The notes beneath the pieces were generated by a model that ran no database searches, was not told the origin of the DNA, and was given only the letters and a program-made list of their open reading frames with translations. Of a stretch of 5,267 nt of DNA, positions 1 through 5,267 are shown in pieces; the stretch's first letter is position 1; every line of letters begins with the position of its first letter. The translations under genes were made by a program, and so were the position numbers. The DNA is from Ilumatobacteraceae bacterium (GTDB taxonomy: Bacteria > Actinomycetota > Acidimicrobiia > Acidimicrobiales > Ilumatobacteraceae), in NCBI GenBank assembly GCA_023254985.1, contig JALRJT010000008.1, positions 1 to 5,267 on the forward strand, written 5' to 3'.

Positions 1-873
1 GGGGTCCTTCTTCAACTTCTCTCCAGCGGCTCGCACAGGACGCACATCGGCAACGGCGGCCGCCATGACGACGATGTCCGCCGAGGCCGAGTAACGCACC
101 ATTGCCTCACGCATCTCCTCTGCCGTCTCGACTTCGATCACATCCAAAGCAGGCTGGCTGTCCACATCGACAGTCGACACGAGCGTGACCTTTGCGCCGC
201 GAGCAAGAGCTTCACGCGCCACGGCAATCCCTTGCTTGCCCGACGAACGATTGGCAATCACCCGCACGGCGTCGATGGGCTCGCGAGTTCCGCCAGTGGA
301 GATGACGACGTGCAAGCCTTCAAGATCACCGGGCGACAGCAGCCGTTCGACCTCCGCGGCGATCTGCTCGGGGTCAGCGAGACGACCCGCGCCGACGTCG
401 CCCCCCGCGAGTCGTCCGACCGATGGCTCCAGGATGTTCACTCCGCGACGACGAAGCGTGACGATGTTGTCGACGACGGCTGCGTGTTCCCACATTTCGG
501 TGTGCATGGCGGGACAGACGAGCACAGGGGCTCGTGTTGCGATCAGGGTTGCGACTGCAATGTCGCTCGAAATTCCCGCGGCGTATGCACCAATAAGTCG
601 CGCGGTGGCGGGAGCCACGACGATGAGGTCCGCACGCTGAGCGAGTCGAGTGTGTGGTATCGGATCGACGTCATCCCACAGAGTCGTTCGTACTGGCTCG
701 GACGCGAGCGCCGACAGTGTGGTCTTGCCGATGAAATGTTCCGCATCGCTCGTCATGATCGGGGCAACATGCGCACCCATGTCGACCAAACGGCGACACA
801 ACTCGACCGACTTGTATGCAGCGATCCCACCGGAGACGATGAGAACGACGTTCTTGCCCGCGAGCGCCGTCAT
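1..873 (-). CDS. coaBC: Bifunctional phosphopantothenoylcysteine decarboxylase / phosphopantothenate-cysteine ligase, N-terminal 291 residues (3' end outside window)
   Basis: CoaBC (Dfp) joins cysteine to 4'-phosphopantothenate (CoaB) and decarboxylates the product to 4'-phosphopantetheine (CoaC, an FMN flavoprotein) in coenzyme A synthesis. The frame runs open to base 1. The CoaC domain (about 1-180) starts MTALAGKNVVLIVSGGIAAYK, has catalytic-position His74 in IPHTRLAQ, VVAPATARLIG at about 83-93, and PAMHTEMW (121-128). The CoaB domain begins near 187 with STGGTREPIDAVRVIANRSS (192-211), including Asn208, and AAVADVRP; the window ends just after KLKK (286-289), the conserved lysine motif, so the ligase C-terminal half is missing. 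His124 and Gly157 stand where E. coli has Asn125 and Cys158; as I recall, mycobacterial CoaBC also has His and Gly there, so this looks like a lineage trait, not damage. The ATG is preceded by only a weak AGG (883-885), nine bases away. No other in-frame start lies before the rpoZ stop. Confidence 0.96.
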   Translation of the reverse strand, partial: MTALAGKNVVLIVSGGIAAYKSVELCRRLVDMGAHVAPIMTSDAEHFIGKTTLSALASEPVRTTLWDDVDPIPHTRLAQRADLIVVAPATARLIGAYAAGISSDIAVATLIATRAPVLVCPAMHTEMWEHAAVVDNIVTLRRRGVNILEPSVGRLAGGDVGAGRLADPEQIAAEVERLLSPGDLEGLHVVISTGGTREPIDAVRVIANRSSGKQGIAVAREALARGAKVTLVSTVDVDSQPALDVIEVETAEEMREAMVRYSASADIVVMAAAVADVRPVRAAGEKLKKDP

Positions 874-895
874 GATCGAGCGCCTGGCGATGAAC

Positions 896-1261
896 CTATT
901 CCGCTGGTGCGTCAGTCTCGACCGCGGCGACGTCGCCCTCGGTCGATTCGGCGATCACTTCGTCAACCGCAGCATCGAGCATCTCCGCGTCGAGTTCGGC
1001 CTCGAGCTCCTCATAGACAGACAAGGGCACACTCTTGATCTTGTCGGCGGCGATCTCTTCGAAACTGATGGACAGCGGCTTGCGCGACGTCGAGCTCACC
1101 TGTGGTGGGACCATCGTGCCGAGACCCTCGCCGAGTTGGTTGAAGTAGGAGTTGATCTCACGAGCACGGCGAGCAGACAGCGTGACGAGGGCGAACTTCG
1201 AGTTCGTCCGGTTCATCAGACCCTCGAGGGTCGGGTTCATCATCGTGTCGTCACCGGTCAT
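896..1261 (-). CDS. rpoZ: DNA-directed RNA polymerase ω subunit, with acidic C-terminal extension
   Basis: ω helps fold and hold the β' subunit of RNA polymerase. The protein has 121 residues. The conserved ω core runs from about residue 9: NPTLEGLMNRTNSKFALVTL, then SARRAREINSYFNQLGEG (29-46), then the KPLSISFEEIAADKI segment (61-75) seen in actinobacterial ω. The frame stays open upstream to an ATG at 1333, which would add 24 residues and overlap gmk. I chose 1261 because AAAGGAC sits five bases ahead of it and family similarity begins there. Mycobacterial ω stops soon after the KPLSIAxxEI segment. Here about 45 more residues follow, rich in Glu and Asp (16 acidic against 2 basic in 73-121). 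The gene lies 46 bases after gmk and 22 before coaBC, the usual actinobacterial order. Confidence 0.94.
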   Translation of the reverse strand: MTGDDTMMNPTLEGLMNRTNSKFALVTLSARRAREINSYFNQLGEGLGTMVPPQVSSTSRKPLSISFEEIAADKIKSVPLSVYEELEAELDAEMLDAAVDEVIAESTEGDVAAVETDAPAE

Positions 1262-1265
1262 GGCA

Positions 1266-1272
1266 GTCCTTT
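1266..1272 (-). promoter_or_regulatory. Shine-Dalgarno site of rpoZ that decides its start
   Basis: The minus strand reads AAAGGAC here, five bases ahead of the ATG at 1261 when measured from AGGA. It is the clearest ribosome binding site in the window and favours the 121-residue ω over the longer reading from 1333. Confidence 0.75.
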
Positions 1273-1283
1273 CGCCTTCACTT

Positions 1284-1298
1284 CGGCCCACAAGGCCG
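1284..1298 (-). other. Small inverted repeat in the gmk-rpoZ gap
   Basis: CGGCC and GGCCG form a perfect five-base stem around a five-base loop, in the only gap of more than 40 bases in the block. No T-run follows on the minus strand, so it does not look like an intrinsic terminator. It could be a weak mRNA hairpin or chance in GC-rich DNA. Confidence 0.3.
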
Positions 1299-1307
1299 GA
1301 GAGCACT

Positions 1308-1865
1308 CTATCTGCGGCGACGGGCCCGTTCATCGCTGATCAATGCCAGCATTTCGGCGATTGTCGCGTCCAGGTTGTCGTTCACGATCACGTGGTCCGC
1401 CAGGGCTCGACCCACGGGCTCCTCTTCTTCTGCCTTCCTGAGGCGCTCGTGCACCTTGGTGTCGGCGTCTCCTCGGCCGACGAGACGACTGCGTTGTTCT
1501 TCACGCGTTGGGGGCAGAACGAAGATGAGCAGCGCTTGCGGATGATGGCGCTTCACCTGCTGCGCACCATCCACTTCGATCTCGAGCACGATGTCGGATC
1601 CGCTCGGCGGTTCGGGCGATGGCGTGCCGTAGAGGTTGCCGATGAATTCGGTCCATTCCAGAAAGCCACCGTCATCGATTCGACGCTGAAATTCCTCTCG
1701 CGTGACGAATCGGTACGCATCGGACGATTCCCCCGGGCGACGATCGCGCGTGGTCCACGATCGTGACAACCACAATCGAGGATCACGCTGAACGAGGGCC
1801 TCCACGATCGTGCTCTTGCCCACCCCACCAGGACCGGACACGACGATGATGAGGCCGTCGCTCAC
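1308..1865 (-). CDS. gmk: Guanylate kinase
   Basis: Gmk phosphorylates GMP (and dGMP) to GDP using ATP in the cytosol, and is essential for GTP supply and for recycling cyclic di-GMP products. The 185-residue length is normal for bacterial Gmk. The P-loop GPGGVGKS is at 11-18. The GMP-binding segment SWTTRDRRPGE is at 36-46 with Ser36, Arg40 and Arg43 in the expected places, followed by Tyr51, Glu70 and the GNLYGTP block (76-82). EIEVDGAQQV (95-104) matches the usual EIEVxGARQV strand. The lid region is RSRLVGRGDADTKVHERL (125-142), and VIVNDNL (159-165) is the usual VVNDDL-like adenine-site motif. The tail ends in ERARRRR. The start is GTG at 1865, overlapping the mihF TGA as GTGA, with GGTGGA just upstream inside mihF, which suggests translational coupling. 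Identity is secure. Confidence 0.96.
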   Translation of the reverse strand: MSDGLIIVVSGPGGVGKSTIVEALVQRDPRLWLSRSWTTRDRRPGESSDAYRFVTREEFQRRIDDGGFLEWTEFIGNLYGTPSPEPPSGSDIVLEIEVDGAQQVKRHHPQALLIFVLPPTREEQRSRLVGRGDADTKVHERLRKAEEEEPVGRALADHVIVNDNLDATIAEMLALISDERARRRR

Positions 1866-2149
1866 TCGTGTCCACCAATCCGCTGCAGGATCTCTCGTCG
1901 CGAGGTGAGGTCCAAATCACCACAGTGGGCATGCTCCTCGACTCCAACTTGAGCAAGGATCGCTCGTGCGCGCACCTTGCCGATTCCCGGAACACTCTCC
2001 ACGGCCTTAACGACATACAGGTACTGCAGCGTCGAATCATCAGACTCGAAGACAGCACCCAAGCCCAGAGACCCTCGGGCAATGTCGGCCTGAGCTTGCT
2101 CGAGCCTACGTCGCAGCGCCTCGAGGTGAAGCGCTGCGCCAACTGCCAT
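1862..2149 (-). CDS. mihF: Integration host factor, actinobacterial type (mIHF-like nucleoid protein), divergent
   Basis: This small DNA-binding protein of 95 residues is unrelated to the αβ IHF of Proteobacteria; in mycobacteria and Streptomyces its relatives bend and compact DNA. The N-terminal part is a predicted amphipathic helix (about residues 8-25, ALRRRLEQAQADIARG). The recognisable core is the helix-turn-helix-like block around VPGIGKVRARAIL (53-65), matching LPxVGKVxAxxIM of the family. The family normally has a basic RRxRGLG stretch after this core; here residues 70-80 read VEEHAHCGDLD, so those arginines are not visible. It is also somewhat shorter than the usual ~105-residue core. 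The start is fixed by an in-frame TAA four codons upstream of the ATG; a GGAG (2162-2165) lies 12 bases ahead. Position directly before gmk is the standard actinobacterial arrangement and supports the call as much as sequence does. The stop overlaps gmk by four bases. Confidence 0.83.
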   Translation of the reverse strand: MAVGAALHLEALRRRLEQAQADIARGSLGLGAVFESDDSTLQYLYVVKAVESVPGIGKVRARAILAQVGVEEHAHCGDLDLTSRREILQRIGGHE

Positions 2150-2161
2150 TCGGTCAGTTTA

Positions 2162-2166
2162 CTCCT
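2162..2166 (-). promoter_or_regulatory. Probable Shine-Dalgarno site of mihF
   Basis: The minus strand reads AGGAG within the 23-base gap between pyrD and mihF. The spacing to the ATG is about 12 bases, longer than ideal, but an in-frame TAA between this site and the ATG excludes an earlier start. Confidence 0.5.
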
Positions 2167-2172
2167 GCGACC

Positions 2173-3117
2173 TCAGCGGTTGCCGTCTCCGTGCGCGCAT
2201 CCGATGATCGACGACCAATCCCCGACTCCACGACGCCTCACGAGTGAGTCAAGTTCGTCTTGAACATGTGCACATGCGCGAGGATCGGCAAACGTCGCCG
2301 TTCCTACCTGCACCGCGCTCGCGCCAGCAGCCATCATCGCGAACGCTTCCGAGCCGTTCGTCACTCCACCGACCCCGATGATTGGCACGTGCGGAAGCGC
2401 TGCGTGTACTTCGTGCACCGCGCGAAGTGCGATCGGGTGGATCACCCGTCCTGAAAGACCTCCTGCGCCATTGCCGAGCGATGGCCGGCGTCCGTCGTCC
2501 ACCAGCGTCATGCCGCGCATGGTGTTGATGAGAGTCACGGCCTCTGCCCCGGCTTCGTGGGCGGCGCGCGCCATGGTCACAACTTCGGTCGTGTTCGCGC
2601 TCAACTTCGCCCACAACGGCATTCCTGCCCGACCCATTCCCCGCACGATCTTCGTGACGAGATCTGCATCGTGGGCGAACATCTGATGCGATGAACCGTC
2701 GCTGTGGTGATCGATGTTCGGACAGCTCAGGTTCACCTCGACTGCTGCGAGCCGCGAGGCAATTGGTGCAATCAGCTCAGCGGCGGTGACGTAGTCCTCG
2801 ACGCGGAAGCCCCACACGCTCAGCACCACCGTCGCACCGGTTCGTTCCAAGTCGACGAGCCCGTGTTCGATCCATTCGGCAATCCCTGGCCCCTGCAACC
2901 CAACCGCATTCAACATGCCACCCGGCACCGGAGCGAGTCGTGGGGCCGGGTTTCCCTGCCACGAAAAATGTGCGAGCGACTTCACGACCACGGCCCCGAG
3001 TCGGGACAGGTCGAGATAACGACCAAGTTCGATGCCATACCCCGCGGTGCCCGATGCGGTCATCACCGGGTGGCGAAGCGACACCGAACCCACGCGAGTC
3101 TCACCGATGCGACTCAC
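2173..3117 (-). CDS. pyrD: Dihydroorotate dehydrogenase, class 1B-like catalytic subunit
   Basis: This FMN enzyme oxidises dihydroorotate to orotate, the fourth step of UMP synthesis; class 1 enzymes are cytosolic. The 314-residue length is normal for the class 1 catalytic subunit. It is a single TIM barrel with ASGTAGYG (21-28), Lys46 in VVVKSL, PGGMLNAVGLQGPG (65-78), NLSCPN (129-134) with Cys132 as the expected catalytic base, Lys171 in AKLSAN, Asn198 in LINTMRGM, GGLSG (219-223), and the phosphate-binding GVGGVTNG (248-255) and QVGTATFADP (270-279). A Cys rather than Ser base excludes the quinone-linked class 2. The start is GTG at 3117, inside a GTGA overlap with the carB stop; a GGAGT lies 13 bases upstream (3131-3135), so translation is probably coupled. 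Class 1B enzymes normally pair with PyrK, which is not next to it here. The class 1B assignment rests on motif likeness to actinobacterial and clostridial forms, so 1A or an atypical partner remains possible. Confidence 0.94.
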   Translation of the reverse strand: MSRIGETRVGSVSLRHPVMTASGTAGYGIELGRYLDLSRLGAVVVKSLAHFSWQGNPAPRLAPVPGGMLNAVGLQGPGIAEWIEHGLVDLERTGATVVLSVWGFRVEDYVTAAELIAPIASRLAAVEVNLSCPNIDHHSDGSSHQMFAHDADLVTKIVRGMGRAGMPLWAKLSANTTEVVTMARAAHEAGAEAVTLINTMRGMTLVDDGRRPSLGNGAGGLSGRVIHPIALRAVHEVHAALPHVPIIGVGGVTNGSEAFAMMAAGASAVQVGTATFADPRACAHVQDELDSLVRRRGVGDWSSIIGCAHGDGNR

Positions 3118-5267
3118 GAGCGGTTGTGGTACTCCTGCAACGACTTCACTCCGAGCGCTCGTGCTCGCTGCTCGACGAGACCCTGCACCGCTGCGAGCGC
3201 CGCATTGATCGTCGTCACCGACGACACACGACTGATGTTGGCTGCCTTGCGGATCGCCTCCCCGTCGCGATGAGACCCCCGACCCCGTGGGGTGTTGATG
3301 ACGAGAGCAATCTCGCCGCGCTTGATGAGTTCGACCGCATCGTCGTCTGCCGAAGAAGCACCCTCGGACACCTTGCCGACCACACGATCAACGACCTGGC
3401 CGAACTTGGCGAGATAGTCAGCGGTTCCCCTCGTCGCAGCAATCCCCATCCCAAGTTCTCGCAATCGCTTGGCGACAGCGAGACCCATCGGCTTGTCACG
3501 GTCGTTCAAGGACAGGAACGCCGTGCCCGAGGTTGGAATCTCATTGCCTGCTGCCGACTCGGCCTTCACGAATGCACGGCCGAACGTGGTGTCGATGCCC
3601 ATGACTTCGCCGGTCGAACGCATTTCGGGTCCGAGTGCGGTGTCCACTTCGGGGAACCGGTTGAACGGCAACACCGCTTCTTTCACCGCAACGTGACCGT
3701 TGTTCACCGGCAGCAGGAGGAGACCGGAAGCCCTGAGTTCAGCCAGCGTGGCACCAAGCATCACGCGCGAGGCAACCTTGACGAGCGGGACACCCGTCGC
3801 TTTGGCCACGAACGGAACCGTGCGGCTCGCGCGAGGGTTCGCCTCGATCACATACACCTTGCTTCCCGCCACGGCGAACTGCACGTTGATCAAGCCACGC
3901 ACGTCGAGCGCATTGGCGATCGTCTTCGTATAGGACTCGATGATTTCAACGATCCATGATTCGAGCGTCGGAGGCGGAATGGCACAGGCCGAGTCACCGG
4001 AGTGCACGCCAGCTTCCTCTACGTGCTCCATCACTCCGCCAATCAACACCTCACCGGTGGCATCGCGAATCGCATCGACGTCAACTTCGGTTGCGTCGTC
4101 GAGGAACCGATCGATAAGAACCGGTCGCTCCGCACTCAATCCACCCTCGCGACCGAGGGTTCCTGCCGCGGCCATCTCGGCCATTGCACGACGCAGGTGA
4201 CTCTCGTCGTGCACGATCTGCATCGCGCGACCACCAAGCACGTAACTGGGGCGAACGAGCACTGGATACCCGACTCGACCAGCAACTTCCAGCGCTTCTT
4301 CGACCGTGAGCGCAGTGCCACCTGGCGGCTGTTCGATGTCGAGGGATCGACACAACGCATTCCACTTCTCACGGTCTTCTGCGAGATCGATCGAGGCAGG
4401 CGACGTTCCGGCGACAAGATGAGCAGGGATCTTCCCCGCGAGCTTGAGCGGAGTCTGTCCTCCGAGACCGACGATGACGCGTGGCTCCCGACCCGAAGTT
4501 GCCACTTCAGCTTCGATCACGTTCATCACGTCTTCGTGTGTCAGAGGCTCGAAGTACAGGCGATCCGATGTGTCGTAGTCGGTGGACACCGTCTCAGGGT
4601 TGCAGTTCACCATGATCGTTTCGAACCCTGCATCACGGAGAGCGAAACTCGCATGCACGCAGCAGTAGTCGAACTCGATTCCCTGACCGATGCGATTCGG
4701 GCCACTACCGAGGATGATTACCTGCGGCTTGTCGGTAGGTCGCACCTCAGACTCATCTTCGTACGTTGAGTAGTGGTAAGGGGTCTGTGCAGAGAACTCC
4801 GCACTACACGTGTCGACGGCCTTGTACGTTGGCACGACACCAGCCGCGAGGCGCAAACGGCGAACTTCACTCTCGGGCACTCCCCACAAATGCGCAAGCT
4901 GCGAATCGGCAAAACCGAGGCGCTTGGCCCGACGCCACTGGCTCGTCGTCAGCGCAGCGGGAGTCAATACGGCGAGATGATGACGTTCTTCGATGATCAT
5001 CAACATTTGATCAAGGAACCAATGGTCGATCTTGCACGCGGCATAGATGCGCTCAGGCGAGATTCCCCGTCGCAGACATTCTCCAACTTGGAACAGCCGC
5101 TCGGGGGTTGGGATCGAGATCATCGCCAACATCTCGTCGTCGGATCGCTCGCGATAGAGGTCCTCGGACGGGTCGCAGTTGAGTCCGAGGTGCCCGTTTT
5201 CGAGTGAGCGCAACGCCTTTTGCAGACTCTCGGTGAACGTTCGTCCGATCGCCATCGATTCGCCGAC
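3114..5267 (-). CDS. carB: Carbamoyl-phosphate synthase large subunit, C-terminal part (5' end outside window)
   Basis: This large chain makes carbamoyl phosphate from bicarbonate, ATP and glutamine-derived ammonia (supplied by CarA) for pyrimidine and arginine synthesis in the cytoplasm. The frame stays open to the right edge. The first visible residues (VGESMAIGRTF) match the middle of CarB, so the Met at 5255 is internal; 717 of roughly 1,070-1,110 residues are present. Counting from that Met, the order is: end of the first ATP-grasp half, the oligomerisation domain (about 25-165), the second ATP-grasp domain (about 175-560) and the MGS-like allosteric domain (about 570-713). Family motifs seen are GSGPNRIGQGIEFDY (183-197), NCNPETVSTDYDTSDRLYFEP (217-237), RPSYVLGGRAM (335-345), EAGVHSGDSA with Glu413 and Asp421 at ornithine-contact positions, and EANPRASRTVPF (471-482). 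Allosteric residues Thr608, Thr611, Lys628 and Asn654-Thr655 match the UMP-site positions of the E. coli enzyme. The stop overlaps the pyrD start. Identity is secure. Confidence 0.97.
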   Translation of the reverse strand, partial: VGESMAIGRTFTESLQKALRSLENGHLGLNCDPSEDLYRERSDDEMLAMISIPTPERLFQVGECLRRGISPERIYAACKIDHWFLDQMLMIIEERHHLAVLTPAALTTSQWRRAKRLGFADSQLAHLWGVPESEVRRLRLAAGVVPTYKAVDTCSAEFSAQTPYHYSTYEDESEVRPTDKPQVIILGSGPNRIGQGIEFDYCCVHASFALRDAGFETIMVNCNPETVSTDYDTSDRLYFEPLTHEDVMNVIEAEVATSGREPRVIVGLGGQTPLKLAGKIPAHLVAGTSPASIDLAEDREKWNALCRSLDIEQPPGGTALTVEEALEVAGRVGYPVLVRPSYVLGGRAMQIVHDESHLRRAMAEMAAAGTLGREGGLSAERPVLIDRFLDDATEVDVDAIRDATGEVLIGGVMEHVEEAGVHSGDSACAIPPPTLESWIVEIIESYTKTIANALDVRGLINVQFAVAGSKVYVIEANPRASRTVPFVAKATGVPLVKVASRVMLGATLAELRASGLLLLPVNNGHVAVKEAVLPFNRFPEVDTALGPEMRSTGEVMGIDTTFGRAFVKAESAAGNEIPTSGTAFLSLNDRDKPMGLAVAKRLRELGMGIAATRGTADYLAKFGQVVDRVVGKVSEGASSADDDAVELIKRGEIALVINTPRGRGSHRDGEAIRKAANISRVSSVTTINAALAAVQGLVEQRARALGVKSLQEYHNRS

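Noticed and set aside
232..1038. A 268-codon plus-strand open frame
   Set aside because: It lies antisense to coaBC and the end of rpoZ, its product is rich in Arg, His and Asp with no recognisable motif, and long antisense frames are common in GC-rich genes.
1262..1333. A 24-residue N-terminal extension of RpoZ beginning at an ATG at 1333 inside gmk
   Set aside because: The extension has no ω similarity, and the ATG at 1261 has a strong, well-spaced ribosome binding site and starts where family likeness begins.
2152..2172. A GGTC/GACC inverted repeat flanking the mihF ribosome site
   Set aside because: Only four base pairs with a 13-base loop; expected by chance in this base composition.
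2940..3959. A 339-codon plus-strand open frame
   Set aside because: It is antisense to the well-supported carB and pyrD genes and shows no domain-like pattern.
4002..4769. A 255-codon plus-strand open frame inside carB
   Set aside because: It is antisense to the conserved second ATP-grasp domain of CarB and has no credible start region or motif.
5253..5255. The ATG at 5255 as the start of a short CarB
   Set aside because: The frame continues upstream as VGES, the normal sequence before MAIGRTF in the middle of CarB, so the gene simply runs off the window.
1..5267. CRISPR arrays, insertion sequences, tRNA or rRNA genes, prophage or toxin-antitoxin genes
   Set aside because: No direct-repeat series, terminal repeats or RNA-gene sequence was noticed, and nearly all bases are taken up by conserved housekeeping genes.

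Overview
The window is a block of housekeeping genes, all on the minus strand and packed tail to head. In transcription order (right to left) they are carB (5' end off the right edge), pyrD, an actinobacterial-type integration host factor gene (mihF), gmk, rpoZ and coaBC (3' end off the left edge). The base composition is GC-rich. The order mihF-gmk-rpoZ-coaBC behind carB is typical of Actinobacteria (Actinomycetota). So are the CoaBC residues PAMHTEMW and the ω-subunit core NQLGEG. The divergence of mIHF and ω from mycobacterial and Streptomyces forms suggests a deep-branching lineage such as Acidimicrobiia, but that placement is an inference.

Layout: 5267-3114 is the C-terminal two thirds of the carbamoyl-phosphate synthase large chain. 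3117-2173 is a class 1B-like dihydroorotate dehydrogenase. 2149-1862 is a short, divergent mIHF-like DNA-binding protein. 1865-1308 is guanylate kinase. 1261-896 is the RNA polymerase ω subunit with a long acidic tail. 873-1 is the CoaC domain and the first part of the CoaB domain of the bifunctional coenzyme A biosynthesis protein. carB/pyrD and mihF/gmk each overlap by four bases (GTGA). The other gaps are 23, 46 and 22 bases. No promoter or strong terminator is visible, so the whole block looks like one operon read from outside the right edge. No stretch over 300 bases lacks a gene.

How they work together: CarB and PyrD feed de novo UMP synthesis, and Gmk makes GDP for nucleotide pools. 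RpoZ is a small RNA polymerase subunit, mIHF a nucleoid protein, and CoaBC makes 4'-phosphopantetheine. The set links nucleotide supply, transcription, chromosome structure and cofactor synthesis.

I see no new defence, mobile or secondary-metabolite system here. The points worth a second look are modest: a mIHF without the usual basic DNA-contact stretch, a pyrD with no adjacent pyrK or pyrF, and an acidic extension on ω.
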